A DNA stretch of 34,418 nt from Roseivirga sp. UBA6061 (lineage in GTDB: Bacteria; Bacteroidota; Bacteroidia; Cytophagales; Cyclobacteriaceae), in assembly GCA_002427745.1 (NCBI GenBank), contig DIYF01000086.1:1-34418 (forward strand). Direction: 5' to 3'. Below the pieces are notes generated by a model. It saw only the letters and a list, made by a program, of their open reading frames with translations. It made no database searches and was not told where the DNA came from. Made by a program: the position numbers and the translations under genes. This document shows positions 1-7,292 of the stretch, piece after piece. Each line of letters begins with the position of its first letter. Positions within the stretch are counted from its first letter, which is position 1.

Positions 1-1031
1 GGGTTCAGATCTTGCTTATAGTTGTCACTGGTAATGTCGATTTGTACTTCTGTATCATCAGGAAGTCCTTTCGGTAGATTGAACCTGAAACCCCGGTCTG
101 TTTTATATATGTATACACTGTCTCTATGAGAGAAAGTACTTCTTGAGAAAAGGGTCAGCCTGTGAACCCTGAAATCATCACACTGAGCAGGCCTCTTATC
201 CCAGATCAGATCAATTACCTGTCCTGTGGTTCTGCCTACGTCAATTCGATTTAATCTTACTGTATTGCTGGAAGTGGTATGGTCAATGGCAGGAGAAGCG
301 CCCAGGGTGCCATAGATATTTCTTCCGAGTATTTCTACACTCAGGGTGTCGTGCTCGAATTTGTATTTGGGGATTTTAAATTCGAAAGAGCCTGTTTCCG
401 AATCAAGGCTGAGAGAATTGTCCTCCGGGGCCGGGATAATTCTGAAGTTGCGCCCGGTGATATTGCTCTGGCTGTTCACATAGCCGTTGAATGTGAACAT
501 TTGATCCATTTCTTCAAGAAACCTAAGCCTGAAATCTTTGTTAAAAGTCTTTTGGTCGAAGTCTTCATTGATAGGAAAGGTGTAGACAAATCCTCTGTCA
601 GAAACCCTGGAAGCTGCACGGATTATTCTTACCTCCAGTTCATATTCATTTGGTTCCATTGTCGGGGAGAGTTCTCCTAAAACCACCCACCTTATCTTGC
701 GCTTAAACTGATCGGTATAGTCGATGATTTTATCATAGGTACTGTCGTTGAAAAACTCGCGCTCGCGTTCCAGCAGGCTTTCCAGACCCTTGTTTCTTTC
801 TATGATGGAACAGCCATCAATGTCTTTCAGAATGGCTGCAATGTTGTTTCTGATCAGCCTTCGGAAAAAGTAAAACCGTTGTTCCTGAGGAACACGGATG
901 TCGCCCACGTACAAGTCACTGCACCATGTCTTTTGTGTCGATGACTGGGCGGTCAGCTGTACTGCCAGTGCCAGAGAGAGAAGGCAAGTCAGGAGCATGC
1001 CTCTATTCGATATAGTATCTAAAGCTTTCAT
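1..1031 (-). CDS. Secreted CsgG-like protein, partial (3' end beyond the window)
   Basis: An open frame of 343 codons runs from an ATG at 1031 to the left edge without a stop. The start MKALDTISNRG is followed by a hydrophobic stretch ending in LTAQ, a normal signal peptide, so the product is exported. A later ATG at 998 would give a shorter leader. Residues about 55-125 read like the CsgG/FlgO/LpoB fold: a helix, a strand ending in DIDGCSIIERNKGLESLL, an acidic helix, then KIRWVVLGEL, where the family has a conserved VVLGE-type strand. The rest looks beta-rich with no motif I know. The start overlaps the end of the upstream TIR gene by 29 bases in another frame, so the two are probably co-transcribed and coupled in translation. 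The CsgG relationship is inferred from pattern alone, and the C-terminal part is not visible. Confidence 0.8.
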   Translation of the reverse strand, partial: MKALDTISNRGMLLTCLLSLALAVQLTAQSSTQKTWCSDLYVGDIRVPQEQRFYFFRRLIRNNIAAILKDIDGCSIIERNKGLESLLEREREFFNDSTYDKIIDYTDQFKRKIRWVVLGELSPTMEPNEYELEVRIIRAASRVSDRGFVYTFPINEDFDQKTFNKDFRLRFLEEMDQMFTFNGYVNSQSNITGRNFRIIPAPEDNSLSLDSETGSFEFKIPKYKFEHDTLSVEILGRNIYGTLGASPAIDHTTSSNTVRLNRIDVGRTTGQVIDLIWDKRPAQCDDFRVHRLTLFSRSTFSHRDSVYIYKTDRGFRFNLPKGLPDDTEVQIDITSDNYKQDLN

Positions 1032-1926
1032 TTTCTAAATGAGTATTGGTGATGGTGAGGATAAACTCTTGTGAATCATCGGTGCCGATGGTGATCTTAT
1101 CATCAAGTTTCAGGCCCGGGATTGTGATGATGTATTCTCTGAAAACAGCCGTCTGCCTTCCGTTGACATAGATGTTTCTGCCTTCATACTTTTCTGAGCG
1201 CGTGAGTATCAGGTCGGTTTCTACGAAGGCTTCGTATGGTCTTGATTTCTTCTCAGCAGCGTCTGTTAGGACTCCGGTTGTATCAATTTCTTTGGGAAGT
1301 ACCTTGAGTCCACTTTCTCCGGTTTCCGTGCTGTCCTTATGGTTAAGTGCCTTTTGAAATGTGCTATCGGATGATTTGGCAGGTATAGAAATACTCAGGA
1401 ACGGGGGAGTTGAACCTATACTCATCTTGCCGGATGCAAGGGCCAGAATGAACAGTATAAGCATTGAACTAATCGTAATGAGTTTCCATGGAAACTGAGG
1501 TTTTTTACTCTTTTGAATAGCCTCATGGATAATCATGGCGATTCTTTCCACAGAATTATCACTTGGAATGTGTAACTCCTTTTTGTCCATCCCATTAAGA
1601 ATGGTACCGTCAATAGATATAAGTATTCTGTAGAGGTTTTTTCGCCTTTCGCGTTCGTCTTCTATCACTTCCCATTCCCGTTGGGGCCATTCCCTTTGAT
1701 CGTAGAATTTTGAAACCAGTACTATAGCATATGCCGACTCACCTCCATAGACTTGCTGAATGATCTTGTGCAGTTTTTTGCCGATTTGCTCTCCCTGCTT
1801 CTTTTTATAGAAGTAGGTTTTATATTGAAAACTGTAAGATTCTAAACACTCGTGAAGGTCTTCAGCCAGCTGAACGTCATCTTCAGCAAATGAAATGGCA
1901 ATGTCATACTTATATTTTTTCGACAT
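1003..1926 (-). CDS. TIR domain protein with one membrane anchor
   Basis: A 307-residue protein. Residues 5-140 form a TIR domain: the first strand YDIAISFAEDD, the helix after it, a YAIVLVSKFY strand at about 66-75, and REWPQREWE at 78-86, where Glu84 or Glu86 sits where catalytic TIR proteins carry the NADase glutamate. One membrane helix follows at about 148-165 (LITISSMLILFILALAS). Residues 170-240 are Ser/Thr-rich and probably disordered; 245-307 looks like a small beta domain with RNIYVNGRQ. By topology the TIR faces the cytoplasm and the beta domain the periplasm. Known bacterial TIR proteins act as NAD-consuming immune effectors, as producers of signal nucleotides, or as adaptors; nothing here decides between these. 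The 3' end overlaps the start of a secreted CsgG-like gene. There is no defence gene nearby apart from this pair. Confidence 0.85.
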   Translation of the reverse strand: MSKKYKYDIAISFAEDDVQLAEDLHECLESYSFQYKTYFYKKKQGEQIGKKLHKIIQQVYGGESAYAIVLVSKFYDQREWPQREWEVIEDERERRKNLYRILISIDGTILNGMDKKELHIPSDNSVERIAMIIHEAIQKSKKPQFPWKLITISSMLILFILALASGKMSIGSTPPFLSISIPAKSSDSTFQKALNHKDSTETGESGLKVLPKEIDTTGVLTDAAEKKSRPYEAFVETDLILTRSEKYEGRNIYVNGRQTAVFREYIITIPGLKLDDKITIGTDDSQEFILTITNTHLENESFRYYIE

Positions 1927-1944
1927 AAGTCAATGCTTTATGTC
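1922..1944 (-). promoter_or_regulatory. Inverted repeat covering the TIR start codon
   Basis: GACATAA (1922-1928) and TTATGTC (1938-1944) are perfect 7-base arms around a 9-base loop. On the minus strand the second arm contains the ATG at 1926, so a hairpin in the mRNA would pair with the start codon. The stem is AT-rich, so it is either a weak translational switch, an operator, or chance. Confidence 0.4.
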
Positions 1945-2041
1945 AAAATTCAGTATTTGTTAAGCTTATTCCAGCATGTGAACCGAGGAGGAGACTTCCT
2001 AGAAACTGATGATTTTTTAGCCAGACTGAAAGAGCGTCCTT

Positions 2042-2995
2042 TCAGCTGAGGTAGTAAAGGGTAATGTAAGCACAAAGCTCCATCGCCAGGGCTATTCCCA
2101 TATGCACAATAATGCCACCCCAGATCGAGCGGGAATAATAGGTGATAATCCCCAGGAGGGTGCCCCCGAAAAGTGAGCTGAGTGCTTCACCAAAGGGCTT
2201 ACCGAAGTGGAGTACACAGTAGAAAACTGCTACAGGAAGAATAACCTTAGGACCGCCCAGTTTCACGAAGGCGAGGATCATAAAACCGCGAAAGAAAAGC
2301 TCAATTACATAGAAGTCCAGAATATAGAGGGTTTCATAGCTAAGTATGTAGCCCGCATGTTCCGGATTAAAAAGCTCGATGGCCCGCATGACCTGTGAGC
2401 GCGGGTATTTTCTGAGAAAACCAGCATCCTGGCTGGCAATGGCAATAACAGGAACCATAACGGCCAGCATAATGAGATAAGGGCGCAGGTCCAGGCTACC
2501 CTTATACATACCGTATAGCGGTTGTTCTTTTCGGTCTTTGAACCACCAGAATATAAACAACGGTACAAAACCCAACGTGAATTTGAGCAGGGCAAAGAGG
2601 TCCCGGAAAATAGTCTGCTCCCGGGCCGTTACCTGTGGCAGATCCTGAGCGATGTAATAGGTATAGTAGTAGATCAGACTGTTGCGACATGACCATACCA
2701 GAATACCAAAGGCAGCTACCAGCCAAAAGCGGTGATCTTTGAGAAAGGCCCATTGCTTTTTTGGGTAAAAGAAGCGCTGCCCCATAGCCGCTAAGGCAAA
2801 AACACCAGTATACAGGCAGAAATAATAGAGCACCGCGGTGTCTTTCCAGCGGAGCGTGCTGTGCAGCTTTTTGGTATCAGGGTGAAAGTAGTTGAGGTAG
2901 AGTAAAAGCAGTCCGAAGAGCAGGATGAACAGTCCATAGCTTCCCTTGAATTCTGCCTTGTAAAAGGTTCTGATATAACCGAAGATTTGCTTCAC
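2042..2995 (-). CDS. CPBP (CAAX protease-like) intramembrane metalloprotease
   Basis: A polytopic membrane protein of 317 residues if it starts at the GTG at 2995 (VKQIFGYIRTFYKAEF). This start is preferred because the frame further upstream runs back through a strong terminator hairpin and into the end of the M56 gene, and because short VKQIF/FYK openings are typical of Bacteroidota members. The CPBP (ABI, Rce1-like) family cuts peptides inside the membrane using a glutamate and histidines. Motif 1 appears as IELFFRGF (Glu232, Arg236), with a single Glu where many members have EE. Motif 2 appears as VFYCVLHFGKP (His263). About eight hydrophobic segments are visible. The substrate is unknown; in bacteria members process peptides or protect against bacteriocins. 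It lies 28 bases beyond the terminator of the M56 operon. Confidence 0.8.
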   Translation of the reverse strand: MKQIFGYIRTFYKAEFKGSYGLFILLFGLLLLYLNYFHPDTKKLHSTLRWKDTAVLYYFCLYTGVFALAAMGQRFFYPKKQWAFLKDHRFWLVAAFGILVWSCRNSLIYYYTYYIAQDLPQVTAREQTIFRDLFALLKFTLGFVPLFIFWWFKDRKEQPLYGMYKGSLDLRPYLIMLAVMVPVIAIASQDAGFLRKYPRSQVMRAIELFNPEHAGYILSYETLYILDFYVIELFFRGFMILAFVKLGGPKVILPVAVFYCVLHFGKPFGEALSSLFGGTLLGIITYYSRSIWGGIIVHMGIALAMELCAYITLYYLS

Positions 2996-3023
2996 AGAAC
3001 CCGAAGCTGCTAAAAATCTGCTG

Positions 3024-3062
3024 TAATACAAAAGGCCTTCCTTAAGAAGGCCTTTTGTATTA
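3024..3062 (-). terminator. Strong intrinsic terminator hairpin of the BlaI/M56 operon
   Basis: A perfect 17-base inverted repeat (TAATACAAAAGGCCTTC at 3024-3040, its complement at 3046-3062) surrounds a 5-base loop CTTAA. GC pairs are central and A/T runs flank both sides, so it should work in both directions. It lies 32 bases after the stop of the second M56 gene and 28 bases before the GTG of the CPBP protease. Confidence 0.85.
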
Positions 3063-3093
3063 AATGAAAGTGAGTTACTGAAGTTTGAACAGG

Positions 3094-4626
3094 TTAGTTT
3101 TTCTCTTCGACCGGATCCAGAAATTTCCTGGCCCTGGCCACCTGTTCGCTGTATTTGATCCACATACCGGTCATGTTGGTGGGTACTTTTTCAAAGGTTT
3201 TCTGAGTGACCAGCGCCAGGTGATACGTGTATTGACCATAGTGTCTGGCTCCCTTGCCCAATTTTGATTTGAAGAAGTGATGAAAATCTTCGGGGCTATA
3301 GCGATTCAGCACAGCGTTTTCCACCTTACTGCCATCAATCCACACCCCGTATTTTGCGGCATCTTTGAAATCATCAAGCATTGCCTGGCTGATATCAGCT
3401 TTTGGTTTGGGAGCCATCCATACTTCACCATCCAGTTTGAGATCGGCAAAATCTTTTCTGATCCGATCCGGGAGGTCTCCGAAAATGGCTGTTACCCTTT
3501 CGCCCTGATTATTGGTATATCTCACCCTGGAGCTGGCCCGCGGTATGACACTAATAAGCATAGGAGGCTCCGGGCGCTTCTTTTGATCCTGAGCCACCTG
3601 ACTTCTTCGTATTCGAAGAGTGTCTGCACGGATGATCATCTTTTTGGCTTTTACCTCCAGTGTATCTGCGCTAAGTATGATTTCATCCATTGTCAGGAAT
3701 GGAACCGCGGTGGTTATGATGGGCTTTGCTGATTTGTCTTCCTGGGCAATGACCTTTGTCTTGCCAAGAGAAATGAGCAACATTATGATGACGGCCATAG
3801 CCACCGTTTGCTTGGCTATGGCCATCTTTTTATTCTGAGTTTTTGCCATGATTATTATGCGTTTTTTAGTTTCTCCAAATGTTAAATGACTGGCCAGGGC
3901 AGGAGAGATGGTGGTCTGCCGGCTGGCACACTGAATGATGATATTTTGATATTGAACCAATGAGCCTGTTTCGCGAACAGCAGCCTCATCGGCTAAAAAC
4001 TCGTGATTAAGCTGTATTGCACGTTTGAGCAGGTATACGATGGGGTTGAACCAGCAGAGACAGGTAAGAAATTCTATGAAGACTATATCGTAGCTGTGTC
4101 GCTGATCAATATGTGCTTTTTCGTGTGCAACGACCTCCCGGGGAAGCATTCCCTGCTCATATTGCTCCTTGTTGGTATACATGCTCGTGGCGAAGCTGAA
4201 AGATTGTGTGATATCAGATCTCAAAACCAGCTTCAGACCGTCCTGACGGATGATGCTTCCTTCTCTTTTGAAACGATAGAGCGACCAAAGATTGAGGCAT
4301 AACCTGGCAAGGAACACCGCGGCTACCAACAGATAAACCCAAAACATGATTGCATCAAGGTCGGGTATTTGAAATGACCGGGAGGTACCAGCTCCGGCCT
4401 CCGACTCAAAAGCCACCGGATTATGGCTCAGCGGTACGACCTGCTCTGCCGGAACCTCGATGACCTTCGTTTTAACGGTAACAGCAGGAATAATCGCAGC
4501 CAGCATCATGATGCTGATAAGAAAAAAGCGATTGAACCGAAAGAGGCGTTCATTTATCAGCACTGCGCGATAGAAAGTAAAGAGTACTGCGGAACAGAGA
4601 ATGAACTTGAGCAGGTATACTATCAT
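3094..4626 (-). CDS. M56 family (BlaR1/MecR1-like) membrane metalloprotease, copy 2
   Basis: A 510-residue sensor protease. Membrane helices lie near residues 3-22, 34-50 and 92-112, and a last one near 271-287. The zinc site is HEKAH at 168-172, with the third ligand Glu209 in NHEFLADEA. In the family, a signal sensed outside activates the protease, which leads to cleavage of a BlaI/MecI repressor. Residues 298-510 are periplasmic and are not a penicillin-binding domain: there is no SxxK/KTG set, and instead a conserved ending with YGVWIDG and YGQYTYHL, which the neighbouring copy shares. It starts 55 bases after that copy, which it matches closely through the protease part (for example TNKEQYEQG and SYDIVFIE), so this is a tandem duplication. 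The ligand is unknown; a beta-lactam sensor role is unlikely. Confidence 0.9.
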   Translation of the reverse strand: MIVYLLKFILCSAVLFTFYRAVLINERLFRFNRFFLISIMMLAAIIPAVTVKTKVIEVPAEQVVPLSHNPVAFESEAGAGTSRSFQIPDLDAIMFWVYLLVAAVFLARLCLNLWSLYRFKREGSIIRQDGLKLVLRSDITQSFSFATSMYTNKEQYEQGMLPREVVAHEKAHIDQRHSYDIVFIEFLTCLCWFNPIVYLLKRAIQLNHEFLADEAAVRETGSLVQYQNIIIQCASRQTTISPALASHLTFGETKKRIIIMAKTQNKKMAIAKQTVAMAVIIMLLISLGKTKVIAQEDKSAKPIITTAVPFLTMDEIILSADTLEVKAKKMIIRADTLRIRRSQVAQDQKKRPEPPMLISVIPRASSRVRYTNNQGERVTAIFGDLPDRIRKDFADLKLDGEVWMAPKPKADISQAMLDDFKDAAKYGVWIDGSKVENAVLNRYSPEDFHHFFKSKLGKGARHYGQYTYHLALVTQKTFEKVPTNMTGMWIKYSEQVARARKFLDPVEEKN

Positions 4627-4681
4627 GTTGGTCTTATACTTTATCTTACTACAGAAGTGAAGGTAGTGCTGGTTTACCTTA

Positions 4682-6208
4682 TTACTTTCCGGCAGCGCGT
4701 TTTCTGGCTTCTTCCAGTTTCTTCTCGTTGATGAGTTTCAGGTTTTCCAATTTCACATCCAGCCAGTGTCCTTCACTTTTGTCTTTCATATAGGCTTCCG
4801 TGTCGATATTGAGGTGATAAGTGTATTTGCCATAGTCCTTGGCTTTTTCACGCAGTACTGACTGAAAGAAACTATGAATTTCAGAAGGTGCGAGCTTTGC
4901 CAGCTCCTCGTTCTTAATGCGTTTGCCATCAAGCCAGACACCGTATTTTTTGCTGTCCAGAAAATCGTCAAGCATTTCCTGAGTGACTTTTCTACGAGGT
5001 ATAGGGGGGAACCATATTCTTGCGATAATGGGTTTTCCTGCCAGAAAATCACTTTTCAGATGCTGAGGCAGGTCATCAAAGGTGCCCTTGTTTCCTTCCG
5101 AGTCGCTCCACCTGAGGTTTTTGGGATAGACAGCGGATCCTGACTTTGGTAAATCCCTGTCTGAATCAGATGATGGGTTTAATGTCTGATCATCCAGCAC
5201 GTGTATTTTAGAAGGAATGTCCGGAATGACCAGTTTGGCGGGCTTTTGCTGCGGTTTCTCCGGAGTTTGAACCTGTGTCTTTGATTGAGTCCCGTTTTTG
5301 ATCGGTGGAGGTGTGGAACTGCCCTGAGCTCTGATTTCTGTTTTACCCAGAAGGGCGAACAGTGAGATAACCATAGCAAGAGCAATGCTCTGCCTGATAA
5401 GATTTTGTTGTTTATTGGTGGTTTTTGCCATGATATTGATTCGTTTTTTAGTTTCTCCGAATGTTAAATGACTCGCCAGGTTATTGGAAGGCACTATATT
5501 TTGACTGACGAATTGAATGATGGTATTTTGATATTGTGATAGTGATCCCGTTTTTGAAATAGCCGCCTCATCAGCGAGAAATTCATGATTGAGTTGAATA
5601 GCGCGTTTAAGAGGGTAGATGATGGGGTTAAACCAGCAGAGACAGGTAATGAGCTCCATGAACAGAATATCATAGCTGTGCCCCTGGTCTATGTGAGCCT
5701 TCTCATGGGCTATGACCTCATTGGGGAGTATGCCTTGCTCATATTGCTCCTTGTTCGTATACATGAACTGCATAAAGCTAAAGGACTGAGCCACATCAGA
5801 TCGTAGTACCATGAATAACCCATGTTGATGAGTGATTTTTCCGCCCATCTTAAACCGATTGAGGGACCATAAGTTGATCATCAGCCTGATACAGAGGAAG
5901 GCTGCTATGGCAGCATAGATGCAAAAGAGTAACTGACCCAAATCGAGTGATTCGGGCGCATGCCTGAAAGAACTGATTGCTGCCTCATCTTCGCTAAGGG
6001 GCGCCTGTGGTATGGACAATGCTTTCCCCTGAAGTACTTCGATAGTTTTGGTTTTGACGGTAACCACCGGAATAATGGCAGCAAGCAGTACAATGCTGAG
6101 CAGAAAGATACGATTGAAGCGAAAAAGCCTTTCATTGCGGAGCACCAGATAGTAAAACAGGTATAGGATACCGGTACAGAAAACGAACTTGAGCAGATAG
6201 ATGATCAT
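4682..6208 (-). CDS. M56 family (BlaR1/MecR1-like) membrane metalloprotease, copy 1
   Basis: A 508-residue paralogue of the next gene, with identical residue numbering in the protease part: HEKAH 168-172, Glu209 in NHEFLADEA, and the same loop TNKEQYEQG. A final membrane helix lies near 275-290 and ends in a signal-like IRAQ. It is followed by a Pro/Gln/Lys-rich linker (about 295-345) that the other copy lacks, then the same C-terminal domain (YGVWLDGK, YGKYTYHL). The ATG overlaps the stop of the BlaI-type repressor gene by four bases (6205-6208), the usual coupling of repressor and sensor. By family knowledge it should trigger inactivation of the repressor when the periplasmic domain senses its ligand. 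The two copies differ most in the outer domain, which suggests different ligands or a heteromer. Confidence 0.9.
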   Translation of the reverse strand: MIIYLLKFVFCTGILYLFYYLVLRNERLFRFNRIFLLSIVLLAAIIPVVTVKTKTIEVLQGKALSIPQAPLSEDEAAISSFRHAPESLDLGQLLFCIYAAIAAFLCIRLMINLWSLNRFKMGGKITHQHGLFMVLRSDVAQSFSFMQFMYTNKEQYEQGILPNEVIAHEKAHIDQGHSYDILFMELITCLCWFNPIIYPLKRAIQLNHEFLADEAAISKTGSLSQYQNTIIQFVSQNIVPSNNLASHLTFGETKKRINIMAKTTNKQQNLIRQSIALAMVISLFALLGKTEIRAQGSSTPPPIKNGTQSKTQVQTPEKPQQKPAKLVIPDIPSKIHVLDDQTLNPSSDSDRDLPKSGSAVYPKNLRWSDSEGNKGTFDDLPQHLKSDFLAGKPIIARIWFPPIPRRKVTQEMLDDFLDSKKYGVWLDGKRIKNEELAKLAPSEIHSFFQSVLREKAKDYGKYTYHLNIDTEAYMKDKSEGHWLDVKLENLKLINEKKLEEARKRAAGK

Positions 6209-6576
6209 TTTTTTCTGGCTTTAATCTGTTGGTCAACAATGCTCTTTAATTCCTTAAGCTGTTCCTCAGTCATATTCTCATTTGAGGTAAAAAACGAGGC
6301 AAACTGAGGGATGGAATCATTAAAGAAGTTCTTAATCAGGCCGTTGAAATGACTTGAAAAATACTCCTCCTTGTTCCATATAGGATGGTATTCCCGCACA
6401 TTACCAAACTGCGTAAAACCAATAGCCCCTTTGGTGAGCAGGCGTTTGAGCAGGGTGGCAATAGTGGTTGCTTTGGGCTTAGGCTCAGGGTAGGCTTCCG
6501 TAATGTCTTTCATAAAAGCTTTCTCTTTTTGCCAGAGTATTTGCATCAACTGTTCTTCTGATTTGGGTAGGTTCAT
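6205..6576 (-). CDS. BlaI/MecI/CopY-family transcriptional repressor, locus 1
   Basis: A 123-residue winged-helix repressor. It opens with LPKSEEQLMQILWQKEKAF, the family's first helix; the recognition region follows at KPKATTIATLLKRLLTKGAI (about 33-52), with a wing at GFTQFGNVREYHP. The C-terminal half is the dimerisation helix bundle. It is first in the operon and overlaps the M56 gene by ATGA. It very likely represses its own promoter through the palindrome at 6596-6611, which matches the TACA-N-TGTA core of BlaI operators. No beta-lactamase, copper or penicillin-binding gene is in the operon, so the regulated process is the M56 pair itself and perhaps distant genes. Confidence 0.93.
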   Translation of the reverse strand: MNLPKSEEQLMQILWQKEKAFMKDITEAYPEPKPKATTIATLLKRLLTKGAIGFTQFGNVREYHPIWNKEEYFSSHFNGLIKNFFNDSIPQFASFFTSNENMTEEQLKELKSIVDQQIKARKK

Positions 6577-6611
6577 TCTACTTTTGTCATGTTGTTTCTA
6601 CAAATGTAGAA
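6576..6611 (-). promoter_or_regulatory. BlaI operator pair, locus 1
   Basis: TTCTACA-AA-TGTAGAA (6596-6611) is a perfect 7-2-7 palindrome with the TACA/TGTA core of BlaI/MecI operators. A weaker copy, TTCTACT-TT-TGTCATG (6576-6591), has its centre exactly 20 bases closer to the gene and overlaps the start codon. Two dimers could bind on one face of the helix, about two turns apart. Confidence 0.8.
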
Positions 6612-6630
6612 TAAGAATTGAAAAATCAAA
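6601..6630 (-). promoter_or_regulatory. Bacteroidota-type promoter of the BlaI/M56 operon
   Basis: On the minus strand TTTG (6630-6627) is followed after 18 bases by TACATTTG (6608-6601), a full match to the -33 TTTG / -7 TAnnTTTG promoter of this phylum. The -7 box is inside the perfect BlaI palindrome, so repressor binding would block the polymerase directly. Transcription should begin near 6594. Confidence 0.75.
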
Positions 6631-6661
6631 ACTTAATTCTTAGTTATATAGGAAAGGGCAT

Positions 6662-6684
6662 AAAAAAAGCCGCATATCAGCGGC
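6662..6684 (-). terminator. Terminator after the haem-binding gene
   Basis: On the minus strand GCCGC-TGATAT-GCGGC forms a 5-base stem followed by a run of seven T (6668-6662). It lies just after the stop at 6707. Confidence 0.75.
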
Positions 6685-6706
6685 CTGGAAATGAATTGAA
6701 TATCGG

Positions 6707-7174
6707 TTAGTTCTCAGCTGCGATCTTCGCTCTTTCGGAAGTCACCCAGTCTTTCAGCATCTTGATTTGTTCATCTGAAAGTCTGGCATCGCTGTGCATC
6801 CAGGTGTATTTGGGTAAGGGCATGTGTCCTTCTTCCACTTCTTCAACCACTTCTTCCAGTTTGTGGTCTCTCTTGCGCTTTGAGAAAGTAGCCCAGTCAG
6901 AGAAGTTCAATTCATCCCGACCATGTTCTATATGCTCACCAATCCACCAGGAGAAGGGGGCTATCTCTGAATACCATGGATAACGAGGTTGATTGGAATG
7001 GCAGTCGTAACAGGCTGTTTTTAGCAGATTTGCTATTTCAGGCTGTACATTCAGTGCTCCTATAATATCATTATCTGTTACAGGCTCGCTGATTTTCTCC
7101 GGTCTCTTGATAAACTGGATAACGACCAGGGCTACAATCAGCACAATCGCCAGGTACTTAAGTATTTTTTTCAT
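6707..7174 (-). CDS. Haem-binding domain protein with a single CxxCH
   Basis: A 155-residue protein. An uncleaved anchor or signal helix spans residues 5-21 (LKYLAIVLIVALVVIQF). The haem c attachment motif CYDCH is at 55-59, followed by SNQPRYPWYSEIAPFSWW. This arrangement (CxxCHSxxxxxPWYxxxxPxxWW) is that of the Bacteroidota haem-binding domain family. A conserved acidic stretch EEVVEEVEEGHMPLPKY around 105-122 contains the likely distal Met ligand. It should be a small periplasmic electron carrier or haem sensor held at the inner membrane. It stands alone, with a terminator on each side, so its redox partner cannot be read from context. Confidence 0.85.
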   Translation of the reverse strand: MKKILKYLAIVLIVALVVIQFIKRPEKISEPVTDNDIIGALNVQPEIANLLKTACYDCHSNQPRYPWYSEIAPFSWWIGEHIEHGRDELNFSDWATFSKRKRDHKLEEVVEEVEEGHMPLPKYTWMHSDARLSDEQIKMLKDWVTSERAKIAAEN

Positions 7175-7226
7175 GATGAGTATTACGCGTTTCGGGCACG
7201 AAAGTATAAGAATGGGATAAAAAATA

Positions 7227-7251
7227 AAAGCCCGGTGACCAGCCGGGCTTT
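7227..7251 (-). terminator. Terminator of the sigma-factor operon
   Basis: AAAGCCCGG (7227-7235) and CCGGGCTTT (7243-7251) form a 9-base stem with a 7-base loop. On the minus strand the stem is followed by TTTATTTTTTATCC. It lies 42 bases after the stop of the last gene of the operon. Confidence 0.85.
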
Positions 7252-7292
7252 CTTTTGCTTCAATACCTGCAAAAGGGTATTAACAATCAGAA

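Noticed and set aside
279..680. Plus-strand ORF of 133 codons
   Set aside because: It is the reverse frame of the CsgG-like gene, which has a signal peptide, continuous sense and overlap with the TIR gene.
2996..3163. Longer start for the CPBP protease, at 3163
   Set aside because: The extra 56 residues would be translated through a 17-base terminator stem and overlap the M56 gene; the residues look like the wrong frame of that region, without membrane or family character.
3094..6576. Annotating the two M56 genes as blaR1 beta-lactam sensors
   Set aside because: The protease and membrane parts match, but the outer domain has no SxxK or KTG marks and there is no beta-lactamase, so no gene symbol is given.
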